From contig NZ_JALPRP010000001.1 of assembly GCF_023195915.1 (NCBI RefSeq), positions 806,001-870,000 of the forward strand: 64,000 bases of DNA. Direction: 5' to 3'. Of this stretch, positions 41,873 through 51,714 are shown in pieces; position 1 is the stretch's first letter; every line of letters begins with the position of its first letter. Made by a program: the position numbers and the translations under genes. Source of the DNA: Methanoculleus sp. 7T. GTDB lineage: Archaea > Halobacteriota > Methanomicrobia > Methanomicrobiales > Methanoculleaceae. The notes beneath the pieces are model-generated. The model ran no database searches. It saw only the letters and a program-made list of their open reading frames with translations, and was not told the DNA's origin.

Positions 41873-44083
41873 ATGCGTACACGGGGCATAATCATTATTC
41901 GAGGCATCGTTCAGGGAGTCGGGTTTCGGCCCTTCGTCTACGCGAAAGCCCAGGAATTCGGGATCGCCGGAACCGTCAAGAATCTCGGGAGCGAAGTTGA
42001 GATCCACGCGTTCGGAGACCGGTTTGAGGAATTTTTAGCGGCCGTCTCCCAAGGAACGCCGTTATCTCACATAGATTCCGTAGAGGTCCAGGATCTGCGC
42101 GGCAGCCCTCCAAAGGGATTTAGCATCCTTGAGAGCGGTTCCGGGAGCCTCACTGGGTTCATCCCGGCCGACGTCGCCATCTGCGATGACTGCATTGCCG
42201 ACATCTCCATGCCGGGGGGGCGGTACGAAGGCTACTGGGCCACCTCCTGCGTCAACTGCGGCCCGCGGTACAGCATCACCAACACCATCCCCTACGACCG
42301 GGAGCGTACGACCATGCAGGCGTTTCCGATGTGCACCGCCTGCAGGAGCGAGTACACCGACCCCTCATGCCGGCGCCACCACGCCCAGACGATCGCCTGT
42401 GCGGCCTGCGGGCCGCACCTTGCGCTGCTCCGGGCCGACGGGGCGCCCCTTGCGGCAAAAGATCCCGTCAGGGAGACGGCGGCCCTCCTCGATGCAGGCT
42501 CGATTGTCGCCATCCGGGGAATCGGGGGGTTCCATATCGCCTGCACCGAGGAGGCGGCCCCTGAACTGAAACGCCGTCTGGGCCGGACGGAGCAGCCGCT
42601 CGCGGTGATGGCGACCGCCGATGAGGTAGAGCGGATCGCGGCCGTGTCCGAAGAGGAACGGCGGATCCTCCACTCTCGTGAACGCCCGATCGTGGTGCTC
42701 ACGAAGAAGGACCCCGCGTCCCACCCGGGAATCTCGAACCTCCACACCATCGGATGCATGCTCCCCTACACCGGGCTGCACCACCTCCTCTTTGCGAACC
42801 TCGCCCATCCGCTCCTGATCATGACGAGCGCGAACCTGCCGGGCTACCCGATGATCACCGACCTTGCGACCGCCCTCGAACGACTCACGAGGCAGGTGGA
42901 CTATATCCTCACTCACGACCGCAGGATCGTCAATCGGTGCGACGACTCGGTCGCGAGAGACGGCTACATCATCCGCCTATCACGGGGCCTCGCCCCGAAG
43001 CGGACGGCGATCGACCTCGGGGACCGGGGCATCCTCGGCGTCGGACCCGAACTGAACGCGAACATCTCGATATACCAGCGGGGGTTCTGCATCACTTCCC
43101 CGCACGTCGGAAACGTCAGGAACCCCCAGACCCTCGCCTACCTGCAGGAGACGGCAGAGAAGATCGGGGGACTGGTCGGCGCTCGGTACGACCGGGTCGT
43201 CCACGACCTCCACCCGCAGTTCCTCTCAACTCGCTACGCGAGAGAGGTCGCCGAAGCGGCCGGGGCGGAACTCCTCGCCGTCCAGCACCACCGGGCGCAC
43301 ATAGCGGCCGCGACCCGAGAGGAGTGCGTCGGGATCGCCATCGACGGCGTGGGCTACGGCGACGACGGCACGGTCTGGGGCGGCGAGGTCTTTGCCGGGA
43401 AGGTCCCCAACCTCGACCGGGTCGCCCACCTCGAGGTCGTCCCGATGCCGGGAGGCGACCTTGCCACCAGGTTCCCGGAACGGATGCTCTACGGCATCCT
43501 GCCGACGAACGGGATCCGCGACCTGCTCGCGTCGCGGGGATGGAGCGATATCGAACTTGCGGTCCTTGCCCGGCAGGTGGATCGGGGCTTGAACGTCGCC
43601 GCCACGAGCAGCACCGGCCGGGTGCTGGACGCCGCCGCGGCCCTCCTCGGGATCTGCCGGGAGCGGACGTACGACGGCGAACCGGCGATGAAACTCGAGT
43701 CGGCGGCATACGCCGGGAAGCCCTCGGCTTGGGACCTCGAATACCGGCGCGGAGACGGGGGTTGCGAGGTCCTCTCGACCCGTTCGCTCCTTGAAGAGGC
43801 GTACCGGCGGTCTTCTGCCGGCGAGCGGGTAAGCGACACCGCCGCATCGATCCAGTACAACCTGGCCAGAGGCGTCGCCGCGATGGCTATCCGGGCGGCC
43901 GAAGAGCGGGGAACCCCCCGGGTGGCGCTCTCGGGCGGGGTGGCCTACAACCGGGCGATCCGAGAGACGATACGGAGCGAGATCCTTGCCGCCGGGCTTG
44001 AGTTCGTCATCAACCGGGACTACCCGCTCGGGGACGGGTGCATCAGTTTCGGGCAGGTGGTGTACGGGGGAAGCGTAGAGTAA
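41873..44083 (+). CDS. hypF: Carbamoyltransferase HypF ([NiFe]-hydrogenase maturation)
   Basis: The 736-residue protein has all HypF parts: acylphosphatase (GIVQGVGFRPFVYAKAQEFG), two zinc fingers (CDDCIADI ... CVNCGP and CTACRSEY ... CAACGP), the YrdC-like carbamoyl-adenylate domain (IRGIGGFHIACTEEA, then RPIVVLTKK) and the Kae1-like domain (QHHRAHIAAATREE, IDGVGYGDDGTVWGGE). It converts carbamoyl phosphate to the precursor of the CN ligands, passed to HypE, for [NiFe]-hydrogenases such as Frh, Mvh and Ech in methanogens. No other hyp gene is next to it. Confidence 0.96.
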   Translation: MRTRGIIIIRGIVQGVGFRPFVYAKAQEFGIAGTVKNLGSEVEIHAFGDRFEEFLAAVSQGTPLSHIDSVEVQDLRGSPPKGFSILESGSGSLTGFIPADVAICDDCIADISMPGGRYEGYWATSCVNCGPRYSITNTIPYDRERTTMQAFPMCTACRSEYTDPSCRRHHAQTIACAACGPHLALLRADGAPLAAKDPVRETAALLDAGSIVAIRGIGGFHIACTEEAAPELKRRLGRTEQPLAVMATADEVERIAAVSEEERRILHSRERPIVVLTKKDPASHPGISNLHTIGCMLPYTGLHHLLFANLAHPLLIMTSANLPGYPMITDLATALERLTRQVDYILTHDRRIVNRCDDSVARDGYIIRLSRGLAPKRTAIDLGDRGILGVGPELNANISIYQRGFCITSPHVGNVRNPQTLAYLQETAEKIGGLVGARYDRVVHDLHPQFLSTRYAREVAEAAGAELLAVQHHRAHIAAATREECVGIAIDGVGYGDDGTVWGGEVFAGKVPNLDRVAHLEVVPMPGGDLATRFPERMLYGILPTNGIRDLLASRGWSDIELAVLARQVDRGLNVAATSSTGRVLDAAAALLGICRERTYDGEPAMKLESAAYAGKPSAWDLEYRRGDGGCEVLSTRSLLEEAYRRSSAGERVSDTAASIQYNLARGVAAMAIRAAEERGTPRVALSGGVAYNRAIRETIRSEILAAGLEFVINRDYPLGDGCISFGQVVYGGSVE

Positions 44084-44351
44084 GGAGACAGGCGCCCGCA
44101 TTTTTCCACGGAGCGCCCTGGCGACGACCGGGGCGATCGGGCATATCCCGAGATCATCTCCTATCAGCAATCCGCACTTAGAAGTCGTCGCAGAGAGGCA
44201 TGCCGCCGAAAAGTCCCGCACAGGGATAGATACCCGGACGTGCGCCTAATGAGTTACTCCGATCGGCAGGCCCATGTAGCCTATATCGGAACATCGGCCG
44301 GGAGAAGAGGCATTCTGGGAGAAATCACTGTAACATAGAACTCATGAGATA

Positions 44352-44379
44352 CCGGCGAACCGCCGGCGAAAGGAAAAAA
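44352..44379 (-). terminator. T-run and hairpin behind the ribosomal operon
   Basis: Six consecutive A (44374-44379; T on the reverse strand) begin 4 nt behind the rpl12 stop, followed by the perfect hairpin CCGGCG-AAC-CGCCGG (44352-44366). The T run alone suffices for archaeal termination. Confidence 0.5.
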
Positions 44380-44382
44380 GGT

Positions 44383-44700
44383 TTAGCCGAAGAGGGCACC
44401 GAGACCGGCCATGCCGCTCTCTTCTTCCTCTTCCTTCTTTGCCTCTTCCTTTGCCTCTTCCTCGGCTGCGGGTGCGGCGGCTGCAGGGGCAGCGGCTGCG
44501 GGTGCAGCGGCGGCGACCGGCGCGACGGCGGCCTTGCTGATGGCCTCCTCGATGTTCACATCCTCGAGTGCGGCGACGAGCGCCTTCACACGGGCGTCCT
44601 CGACGGCAACGCCGGCCGCCTTCAGGACAGCAGTCACATTCTCTTCAGTTACGTCTTTGCCTGCGTTGTGCAGGAGCAGTGCAGCGTAGATGTACTCCAT
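44383..44700 (-). CDS. rpl12: 50S ribosomal protein P1 (archaeal L12)
   Basis: The 105-residue acidic stalk protein begins [20 protein letters not shown], has an Ala-rich hinge ([20 protein letters not shown]) and ends [16 protein letters not shown], the conserved C-terminus that binds elongation factors. Last gene of the L11-L1-P0-P1 operon. Note the tail is nearly identical in DNA to that of P0 (44734-44790). Confidence 0.97.
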   Translation of the reverse strand: MEYIYAALLLHNAGKDVTEENVTAVLKAAGVAVEDARVKALVAALEDVNIEEAISKAAVAPVAAAAPAAAAPAAAAPAAEEEAKEEAKKEEEEESGMAGLGALFG

Positions 44701-44733
44701 AATTCATTCACCTTCTTTTGATTGAATAAAGTA

Positions 44734-45759
44734 TTAGCCGAAGAGGGCACCAAGACCGGCCATGCCGCTCTCTTCTTCCTCTTCCTTCTTCTCCTCTTCC
44801 TTCGTCTCTTCCTCGGGCTTTGCCTCGGCTGCCGCCGGCGCGCTCGCGGGTGCGGCGGCGGTTGCAGCGGAAGCGGCCTTCAGGGTCGCCTCATCGAGTT
44901 CGAAGCCGCGGTCCTGTGCCGCGAGCGCGACGACCAGCATCTCGCGCTGGGCCCGTCCGATGATCAGGTCGATGATGTCCTTCTCGTAGATGCTCGCCTC
45001 GACGCCCACGTTCCGAGCTTCCCGAACCGCCTTGCCGATGATGGCGCTGATGGTAAGCTTGGTCGGGACGGCGGCATTGACCGAGAGGTTGAACGCCTGC
45101 TGGGCCGCAAGCACGATGTTGCTCACGTAGGCCTCTTCATCGATGGCCAGGAGATCCGGCGTGAAGATGGTGTCCCGATAGTATGCAGCCTGCAGGACGA
45201 GACCGACGTCCATCGGCTTGATATCGAGTTTCACGAGCGCATCGGCAACCTTCTTGCTGATGACCTCGCCTTCCTTCACGACCGTCTTGGTCTCTCTGAT
45301 CTTGACCTTTCCGCCCTCGATGGCTGCAGGAATCCCTACCTGCTGAAGCTCGCCCACAATGGGGCCGGGCTTGAAGGAGGTCGGACCCTTCGGGACGACG
45401 ATATCCTCAGGCGCAGTCTCGCCGGGCTTCGCCGCCATCTTGGTCTTCGTCTTCTCCAGCAGCTTGAAGAGCTTGAAGGGATTCTCGTTCGTGAAGATCA
45501 GAGCGCTCTGGCCCGTGGCGTGCTCCTTCAGCGCCTCGACACTGCCGCCGAGCTCGCCTAACGCATGCTCGATCAGCGTGTTGCGGGCCATCTTCACCGT
45601 CGCCGTGCCGCGGAGATTCCGCCGGATATGCTGGACCTGCGAGGCAGGGATGCCGTACATGTCCACAACGCCGACGAGCGTGTACTCCTCGACACCGCGC
45701 TTGATCTCGTCTACTTCTTCCTTCTTCCACCGGGGCAGGTGGCGCGTATATACTGCCAT
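44734..45759 (-). CDS. rplP0: 50S ribosomal protein P0 (uL10)
   Basis: The 341-residue stalk base protein has the rRNA-binding domain (ARNTLIEHALGELGGSVEAL), an internal archaeal domain (EKDIIDLIIGRAQREMLVVA) and an acidic tail ending [16 protein letters not shown] as in P1. It anchors P1 dimers on the ribosome. ATG 45759 shares a base with the rpl1 stop (TGATG-like overlap). Confidence 0.97.
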   Translation of the reverse strand: MAVYTRHLPRWKKEEVDEIKRGVEEYTLVGVVDMYGIPASQVQHIRRNLRGTATVKMARNTLIEHALGELGGSVEALKEHATGQSALIFTNENPFKLFKLLEKTKTKMAAKPGETAPEDIVVPKGPTSFKPGPIVGELQQVGIPAAIEGGKVKIRETKTVVKEGEVISKKVADALVKLDIKPMDVGLVLQAAYYRDTIFTPDLLAIDEEAYVSNIVLAAQQAFNLSVNAAVPTKLTISAIIGKAVREARNVGVEASIYEKDIIDLIIGRAQREMLVVALAAQDRGFELDEATLKAASAATAAAPASAPAAAEAKPEEETKEEEKKEEEEESGMAGLGALFG

Positions 45760-46400
45760 CAGATCACCCTCACTGCCGGCCCCATGGTTGTCTTCACGTA
45801 GACCGAGTGAATATTCATCGCCCCGCTCTCGAGCACGGCCTCGACCCTCCGCAGGATCACATCGATGTTCTCAGCGACCTCTTCGGGATTCATTCCGGCC
45901 GATCCGACCTTTGCGTGGAAAACCTTCTTATCCTTCGTCCGGATCTTCACGGAACTGCGCAGACGCTGGACGATAGGCCTGATATCCGTTCCCTGAGGAA
46001 TCGGCATCGGCATCCTCCCGCGCGGCCCGAGTCTAACACCGAGATAGCGACCGACGAGAGGCATCATTGCCGTCTCTGCAAGGAAGAACTGATACTCCCC
46101 CGCCATCTTGCGTGCTTCGCGGGGCTCTCCGCCGAGCCGCTCGATCTCCTCAGGTCCGATGATAAGGTCCACATCCGCATCCTTTGCCTGCGTGGTGATG
46201 TCGCCCTTCCCGAGAACTGCGATCTTGATGTTGTCAAAACCGTTCGGGAGGAGAATCGTCTCATCGATACGATTCTTGGGCTGGGACATGTCGATATTCC
46301 TGAGGTTGACGGTGATATCCACGCTCTCCTTGAACTTCCGTTCCGGAGCCTTCTCCAGTGCCGTCTTTACGGCATTCAGTATACTGGTTTTGTCAACCAT
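45759..46400 (-). CDS. rpl1: 50S ribosomal protein L1 (uL1)
   Basis: The 213-residue protein has the L1 signature (KTALEKAPERKFKESVDITV, GRYLGVRLGPRGRMPMPIP). It binds the L1 stalk of 23S rRNA. In Methanococcus, L1 represses its own operon by binding a site in its mRNA; a similar site here was not identified. Second in the L11 operon. Confidence 0.97.
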   Translation of the reverse strand: MVDKTSILNAVKTALEKAPERKFKESVDITVNLRNIDMSQPKNRIDETILLPNGFDNIKIAVLGKGDITTQAKDADVDLIIGPEEIERLGGEPREARKMAGEYQFFLAETAMMPLVGRYLGVRLGPRGRMPMPIPQGTDIRPIVQRLRSSVKIRTKDKKVFHAKVGSAGMNPEEVAENIDVILRRVEAVLESGAMNIHSVYVKTTMGPAVRVI

Positions 46401-46451
46401 CCTTTGCCTCCATAGTACGCGACCTCACGATCTTCTATGGTTGTCTGACAT

Positions 46452-46928
46452 CTATGCGACGAGTACGCCGTCGTATGTCCCGTCGTTGATGGCTTGGATC
46501 ATCTCGCAGGGCTTTTTGCCCTCAACGGTGACCCCGACGCTCACGCACGTTCCAACGACCTCTTTGACAGCCGATTTCAGGTCGTACGAGAGCATGTCAT
46601 CAAGTTTCATACGGGCAATACGGACAGCGGCCTCCAGCGGCAGATCGCCCGCCACCTGGGTACCAGGCGTTGCGGCGCCCTTCCCGATGCCGGCCTCTTT
46701 CATAACGAGAGCCGCCGTGGGCGGAATGCCCACCTCAATCGTGAAGTTCCGCTTCTCGTCGACCGTGACCGTCACCGGCACCTGCATGCCGTTGAAATCG
46801 GCCGTCTTCTTGTTGATCTCGTCGACGACTGCCTTCACGTTGATACCGAGAGGTCCGAGCGCTGGCCCGAGAGGCGGGCCTGCTGTAGCCTTGCCGCCGG
46901 GTACCAATACCTCGACCGTTTCTGTCAT
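46452..46928 (-). CDS. rpl11: 50S ribosomal protein L11 (uL11)
   Basis: The 158-residue protein has the uL11 pattern GGKATAGPPLGPALGPLGIN and a C-terminal rRNA-binding half (KLDDMLSYDLKSAVKEVVGT). It lies at the GTPase centre of the ribosome. A 205-nt gap with a TATA-like TTTAAA precedes it, so it probably has its own promoter in addition to readthrough from spt5. Confidence 0.97.
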   Translation of the reverse strand: MTETVEVLVPGGKATAGPPLGPALGPLGINVKAVVDEINKKTADFNGMQVPVTVTVDEKRNFTIEVGIPPTAALVMKEAGIGKGAATPGTQVAGDLPLEAAVRIARMKLDDMLSYDLKSAVKEVVGTCVSVGVTVEGKKPCEMIQAINDGTYDGVLVA

Positions 46929-46989
46929 ACAAATTCACCAGCCTATCCCTCAGGGGAATAGTTGCCTGGGTTATCTAAGGTCATCGTAA

Positions 46990-47010
46990 GGGGATTTAAA
47001 GGTATAGTGC
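46990..47010 (-). promoter_or_regulatory. TATA-like promoter of the L11-L1-P0-P1 genes
   Basis: On the reverse strand ACTATACCTTTAAATCC (TTTAAA at 46995-47000) lies ~65 nt before the rpl11 ATG in the only long gap of the ribosomal cluster. Confidence 0.45.
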
Positions 47011-47133
47011 CGGGTGCGGAACCACACCTGCGCCCGGGTTTTCCAAGGGGCGAATGCACCCCACCCGTGCGAACGCACATCCGGCGTGGAGACCCCGTTA
47101 GGATTTCAGAAAAAAGTGACGAGGCGGTCTATC

Positions 47134-47616
47134 TCAACCGGCCTCTTCAGTCCGCTCCACGACGCGGACGGAGTCGCCGCGTACCGTGATCGGAATCGGG
47201 ACCATACTTTCGTAGAGTTCGACCGTGATCTCTTCCTTCGCAGAATCGATCCTCTTCACAACCGCCTTCTCGCCCTTGAACGGGCCCGCGATGATCTCGA
47301 CGATCGTGCCTTCGGTGATGCCGCTGACCACCGGTTTCGGCACCAGGAAGTGCTCAACCTCCGAGAGGTTGGTCGAGCCCTGCACCACTGCGCGCGCGTG
47401 GGGGATCAACTCCACCAACTGTTCCATCCTGGCGATGGGGTCGGGGCTCTCCACAAGGACGTAGCCCTTCAGTTCCTCAGGGACCATGACGGCCATCACA
47501 TGGATGTCCTTCTGCTCCCGAGTCACCTTCTCGATATTGTCGGCTACAGTCCGTTCCTGCTTTGCGGTCGTCTTTATTGCATATACTCTGTTTACGCTCT
47601 CAGCCATATCCATCAT
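47134..47616 (-). CDS. spt5: Transcription elongation factor Spt5 (NusG family)
   Basis: The 160-residue protein has an NGN domain (VYAIKTTAKQERTVADNIEK, KDIHVMAVMVPEELKGYVLV) and a KOW domain (GPFKGEKAVVKRIDSAKEEI). It binds the RNA polymerase clamp with Spt4 to keep transcription processive. Its start overlaps the secE stop (ATGA, 47613-47616). Confidence 0.95.
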   Translation of the reverse strand: MMDMAESVNRVYAIKTTAKQERTVADNIEKVTREQKDIHVMAVMVPEELKGYVLVESPDPIARMEQLVELIPHARAVVQGSTNLSEVEHFLVPKPVVSGITEGTIVEIIAGPFKGEKAVVKRIDSAKEEITVELYESMVPIPITVRGDSVRVVERTEEAG

Positions 47617-47822
47617 TTGGGCAGTACCAGCATGATCTCATAGATGATAAAGCCGACAAGGCCGATGAGCATGATGCCGGCCGCCGCCACGATCGCGATC
47701 TTGGAGAACTCATCGCGGGTCGGCGTCCGTGCCAGTTTCAGTACGCGCCAGTACTTCTTGAAGAGCTCCTCTTCGACCTTGAAAGACTTTGCTTCCTTAA
47801 CTTTCTCTTTGTAGTCCATCAT
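47613..47822 (-). CDS. secE: Protein translocase subunit SecE (Sec61 gamma)
   Basis: The 69-residue protein has an amphipathic N-terminus and one C-terminal membrane span (IAIVAAAGIMLIGLVGFIIY) with the usual V-L-x-x-A-R-x-P-T-R-x-E-F motif. It clamps the SecY channel. Start at 47822 follows the ftsZ stop by 6 nt. Confidence 0.95.
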   Translation of the reverse strand: MMDYKEKVKEAKSFKVEEELFKKYWRVLKLARTPTRDEFSKIAIVAAAGIMLIGLVGFIIYEIMLVLPK

Positions 47823-47828
47823 TCCGGC

Positions 47829-48926
47829 TCACTTCAGGAAGTCGATCTCGAACTGTTTCATCATTCGTGGCATACTCTTTTCATTTCTCCCATATATTTG
47901 TGGTGACCGGACACCGGTGACCACGAGCAGCGTCCGCATCTTGCCCTGCATGTCGGGATCGACCTGGGCACCCCAGATGATACGGGCGTCCGGGTCGATA
48001 CGGTCGTAGACTTCCTGGATGACGCCTTCAGCCTCGACCATCGTCATATCGGGCCCGCCGACCACGTTGACGAGCGCCGCGGTCGCCCCGGAGATATCCA
48101 CGTCGAGCAACGGGGAGCGCAGTGCTTTCTTGACCGAGTCGGCGGCTTTGTCCTCGCTGTCGCTCTCGCCCATACCGATCATCGCAACGCCTCCGCGCTC
48201 CATGACGGTCCTGACATCGGCGAAGTCGAGGTTCACGAGCCCGGGCATCGTGATCAGCTCGGTGATGCCCTTGACCGCCCGCATCAGCACCTCATCCGAG
48301 ACTTTAAAGGCGGCGTGGAGCGGGAGACGGGGCACGACTTCGAGCAAGCGGTCGTTCGGCACGACGATGACGGTATCGGCCACTTCACGGAGGCGTTCGA
48401 GGCCGGCCTCGGCATTCTGCGCCCGGATGGCCCCTTCCGCCGTGAACGGCAGGGTGACCACGGCGATGGTCAGGGCCCCCTCCTCGCGGGCGGACTTCGC
48501 GACCACGGGTGCGGAGCCGGTGCCGGTGCCGCCTCCAAGTCCGGTGGTGATGAAGACCATGTCGCACCCCTCGACGGCACGCTTGATGTCGTCCTCATTC
48601 TCAAGCGCCGCCTCCTCACCGACCTGCGGGATCGAACCTGCGCCGAGACCGCGGGTCCTCTGCCTCCCGATCAGGATACGGGTCTCTGCCCGTGTCCTGA
48701 TGAGGTGCTGGGCATCGGTGTTGAGGGCGATCAAGCGCGCCCCGTTGATGCCTTCCTCCGCCATCCGGGTGACCGTGTTCGAACCGCCGCCTCCGCACCC
48801 GACGACTGCGATCTCAGTCCGGAGCTCCATGAGGATATCCTCGAGCTCCTTGTCGACCTCTGTGGGTTCAGCAAAGCGCTGTTCCTCTCGTGCCCGTGAA
48901 AGTGCCTCTTCTACGATAGATTTCAT
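47829..48926 (-). CDS. ftsZ: Cell division GTPase FtsZ
   Basis: The 365-residue tubulin-fold GTPase has [20 protein letters not shown], the signature [18 protein letters not shown] and the T7-type [15 protein letters not shown]. It forms the division ring. ATGA (48923-48926) couples it to the upstream deacylase gene, and it precedes secE and spt5, a conserved euryarchaeal order. Confidence 0.96.
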   Translation of the reverse strand: MKSIVEEALSRAREEQRFAEPTEVDKELEDILMELRTEIAVVGCGGGGSNTVTRMAEEGINGARLIALNTDAQHLIRTRAETRILIGRQRTRGLGAGSIPQVGEEAALENEDDIKRAVEGCDMVFITTGLGGGTGTGSAPVVAKSAREEGALTIAVVTLPFTAEGAIRAQNAEAGLERLREVADTVIVVPNDRLLEVVPRLPLHAAFKVSDEVLMRAVKGITELITMPGLVNLDFADVRTVMERGGVAMIGMGESDSEDKAADSVKKALRSPLLDVDISGATAALVNVVGGPDMTMVEAEGVIQEVYDRIDPDARIIWGAQVDPDMQGKMRTLLVVTGVRSPQIYGRNEKSMPRMMKQFEIDFLK

Positions 48927-50236
48927 GTGTTTCTCTCCAATCCCGGGATATGTATCCTCTTTGCGCTGGTTGTCTGCACTGCATCGGGTGTGATCCTCCG
49001 CCCCTCAATCTCAACCGCTTTCCCACCGGCAAGCATGGCAAAGAGCGGCCCTTTCGGAACCCCATATCTGCGCGCCTTCTCAGGGTCGAACCGCACCTTC
49101 CGAAGGACGAGGTGATCACCGTCGATAACAGCGTTTTCACAGATAAGTAAGAGTTTTACACATAAGGTAGTTATATCACTTGCGAGTCGGGAGGACCCAT
49201 TCTCGAAGGCGATGAACGTCGGTAAGACTTCCGTCGACCCTTTTGAGAGGTGGGCAACCGGAAATTCTTCAAGGGCTTCGAGAAAACCATCCTTATTAAT
49301 TTTTACGGTTTCTTCGACAAGATCCGGTACTACCCGGACGGGAACGGGTGTTCCGTGCCCTGCGAGGCCGTGAATATGGATGCGTGATCCGGGAGCGATC
49401 TCTTCCGCGAGGTCCCTGACCCGAAGATAGGTGGCCCACTCGAGGTCCCCGATCTCGAGGATCTCCGACTCGGAGAGGTGGATGACCCCGGCGTCGTCAA
49501 GCATCCGCTCGATCCGCTCGGTCTCCTCGGAAGGAAGCGATTTCTTGTCGATATAGGCCGCCACGGCACGGCTCGCCTCCTGCATCCGCCTGATGAGGTC
49601 GGGGCCAAGGGCGGCTGCTTGCCGGGCCGGCGCGATGTGGCCGAAGGCTCCCCTTGATGCGAGGGCAATCTCGGTCTGCCACACCGCGTAGTGGGTCCCG
49701 CCGAAACCGATGAGGTTGATCGTCTCCCCCGGTGCCGCGGAGAGAATGCTCTCCGCCACCGCTCTCCCGGCGGCCGGGTCGGCCCACTCGGTGGCGGTGG
49801 ACCCGATCTCGACGAAGAGGGATGGCGTGGAGAGGGCCGTCGGACCGTGGTGCGTCACCTCGTAGGAGACACGGTAGCCCTCCGGAGCTCGGGCGGCGAG
49901 ATTTCGCAGGACGGCATGCATCCACGCAGGCGCCGCCGGGGCGAGCGCTCCCGGTTCCCCGCCGAGGTCGGCGGTATCGTAGTTGCCGGTCACGTGCACG
50001 GTCAGGGCGGGCGTCGGCTGCGCACTCGAGTGCCGCGAGATAAAGATGATCAGATCGGCATCGACCGCCTCATCGATCCGGTCTTGGTAGATCAGCCGCC
50101 CGTCGACCTCGTGGAACGTCAACGTGTGCAGGGCCCCAAGCGGCCATCCCCCGCCCTCCGCAAGCAGGGCTTCGAGGTGATGCCGGATGTTTACCCCCGC
50201 AACGTCCTGTTTTGAATGTATGAGCGCGATCCGCAT
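48923..50236 (-). CDS. dtdA: D-aminoacyl-tRNA deacylase (archaeal DtdA) with C-terminal extension
   Basis: The first ~260 residues match archaeal DTD2/DtdA ([40 protein letters not shown]), an enzyme that removes D-amino acids from mischarged tRNAs. The remaining ~170 residues ([20 protein letters not shown] onwards) form an extra domain seen in Methanomicrobiales versions, of unknown role. It is the first gene of the ftsZ-secE-spt5-ribosomal operon. Confidence 0.85.
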   Translation of the reverse strand: MRIALIHSKQDVAGVNIRHHLEALLAEGGGWPLGALHTLTFHEVDGRLIYQDRIDEAVDADLIIFISRHSSAQPTPALTVHVTGNYDTADLGGEPGALAPAAPAWMHAVLRNLAARAPEGYRVSYEVTHHGPTALSTPSLFVEIGSTATEWADPAAGRAVAESILSAAPGETINLIGFGGTHYAVWQTEIALASRGAFGHIAPARQAAALGPDLIRRMQEASRAVAAYIDKKSLPSEETERIERMLDDAGVIHLSESEILEIGDLEWATYLRVRDLAEEIAPGSRIHIHGLAGHGTPVPVRVVPDLVEETVKINKDGFLEALEEFPVAHLSKGSTEVLPTFIAFENGSSRLASDITTLCVKLLLICENAVIDGDHLVLRKVRFDPEKARRYGVPKGPLFAMLAGGKAVEIEGRRITPDAVQTTSAKRIHIPGLERNT

Positions 50237-50332
50237 CGGGTATATATGTAGGCGGGCGGCATGCTAAATGGTAGTGCTCGATTGACCTCCACAGTAAATC
50301 CTATCTTTCTACAGGCATATCATGTGTGTACT

Positions 50333-50515
50333 ATGGATGAAGAGAAGATACGGAAAGCGTTCGAAGCGTACGGCATAAAAAATGAGATCACCTGCCCGCA
50401 GGCGTTCGAGATCTCGGAGAAATACAATATCCCGAAGATGGATATCGCCCGGTACTGCAACCAGCGCGAACCGAGAATCAAGATCCGGAACTGCCAGTTG
50501 GGCTGCTTCAGATGA
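50333..50515 (+). CDS. Small conserved methanogen protein upstream of moeA (60 aa)
   Basis: MDEEKIRKAFEAYGIKNEIT ... QREPRIKIRNCQLGCF: a 60-residue protein with an HTH-like helix (TCPQAFEISEKYNIPKMDIA) and two cysteines near the end. ATG 50333 is chosen because upstream residues in the same frame are unlike it. Its stop overlaps the moeA start (ATGA, 50512). A regulatory or metal-binding role in the molybdenum cofactor operon is inference. Confidence 0.65.
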   Translation: MDEEKIRKAFEAYGIKNEITCPQAFEISEKYNIPKMDIARYCNQREPRIKIRNCQLGCFR

Positions 50516-51714
50516 GCCTCTTCCTCGAGGTCGTCCCGGTCGGCGAGGCTGTGGAGACGGTGCGGAGGATCGCGCCTCCGCCCCGGTGTGAGGAAGTCCC
50601 GCTCGAGGAAGCCCTCCATCGAGTCCTCGCGAAGGATGTCTGCGCCGATGTCGACATCCCGGGGTTCGACCGGTCGACGGTCGACGGTTATGCGGTCGCC
50701 GCAGCAGACACCACCGGAGCCGGGGAAGCCATCCCGGCGATGCTCCAATGCCGGGGCCGGGTGGGTATGGGAAGCACGGATGCCGGAAGCATCTCGCCGG
50801 GGTCGTGCAGGTACGTCCCCACCGGCGGCGCTCTGCCGGAGGGTGCGGATGCGGTCGTGATGATCGAGCACACCGAGCAGATCGGGGACGACGTCCTGAT
50901 TCACCGCCCGGTGGCCCCCGGCGAGAACGTGGTCTCCCGGGGCGAGGACTTCCGGGCTGGGCAGGTGGTCTTGGAGCACGGTCGTGTGCTCTCGCCGCGG
51001 GACATCGGGGTCGCCGCCGCGGTCGGGGCCGAACGAGTGCAGGTGGTGACGGCACCGAAGATCGGCATCATATCCACGGGAAACGAGCTCGTCCCCGTCG
51101 TCGAGGTTCCGGGGCCGGGCAGGGTCCGAGACGCGAACTCCTACCTTGCCGGCTCCTTCGTGATGGAGCGGGGCTGCCATCCGGTCTACTTCGGCATCGT
51201 CAGAGATGAGCGGGAGGCGCTCGAGAGAGCGATCTCTTCGGCGCTTGATACGTGCGACGCGGTCTTGGTATCGGGGGGGTCTTCAAAGGACGAGCGGGAC
51301 AACACTGCGGCGGTCATCGCAGACCTCGGCGAGGTGCTGGTGCACGGGATCGCCCTTGCGCCCGGGAAACCCACCATCATCGGGACGGCACGGGGAAAGC
51401 CGATCATCGGGCTCCCCGGGCACCCGGCATCCGCGTATGTCGTGCTCGTCGCCATCGTCGACCATCTGCTCGCGACGATACGCAGGACCACAGTCTCCCG
51501 GCGGACCCTCCACGCACGGCTGACGCAGAATATCCCTTCCGCCCGCGGGCGGGAGGACTATGTCCGGGTCAGCGTCAAGGACGGCGAGGCCACGCCGGTC
51601 TTCGGGAAGTCCGGCCTCCTCAACACCCTGGTGCGGAGCGAGGGGCTGGTCCGGGTCGCGGCGTCGAGCGAGGGGTTCGAGGTCGGTGAGGAGGTGGAGG
51701 TGATCCTATGGTAA
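50512..51714 (+). CDS. moeA: Molybdopterin molybdenumtransferase MoeA
   Basis: The 400-residue protein has FDRSTVDGYAVAAADT, an MPT-binding MoCF domain (DAVLVSGGSSKDERDNTAAV, GKPIIGLPGHPASAYVVLVA) and the barrel end typical of MoeA. It inserts molybdate or tungstate into adenylyl-molybdopterin, needed for formylmethanofuran and formate dehydrogenases. Its last 7 nt overlap the next moeA-like gene. Confidence 0.94.
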   Translation: MSLFLEVVPVGEAVETVRRIAPPPRCEEVPLEEALHRVLAKDVCADVDIPGFDRSTVDGYAVAAADTTGAGEAIPAMLQCRGRVGMGSTDAGSISPGSCRYVPTGGALPEGADAVVMIEHTEQIGDDVLIHRPVAPGENVVSRGEDFRAGQVVLEHGRVLSPRDIGVAAAVGAERVQVVTAPKIGIISTGNELVPVVEVPGPGRVRDANSYLAGSFVMERGCHPVYFGIVRDEREALERAISSALDTCDAVLVSGGSSKDERDNTAAVIADLGEVLVHGIALAPGKPTIIGTARGKPIIGLPGHPASAYVVLVAIVDHLLATIRRTTVSRRTLHARLTQNIPSARGREDYVRVSVKDGEATPVFGKSGLLNTLVRSEGLVRVAASSEGFEVGEEVEVILW

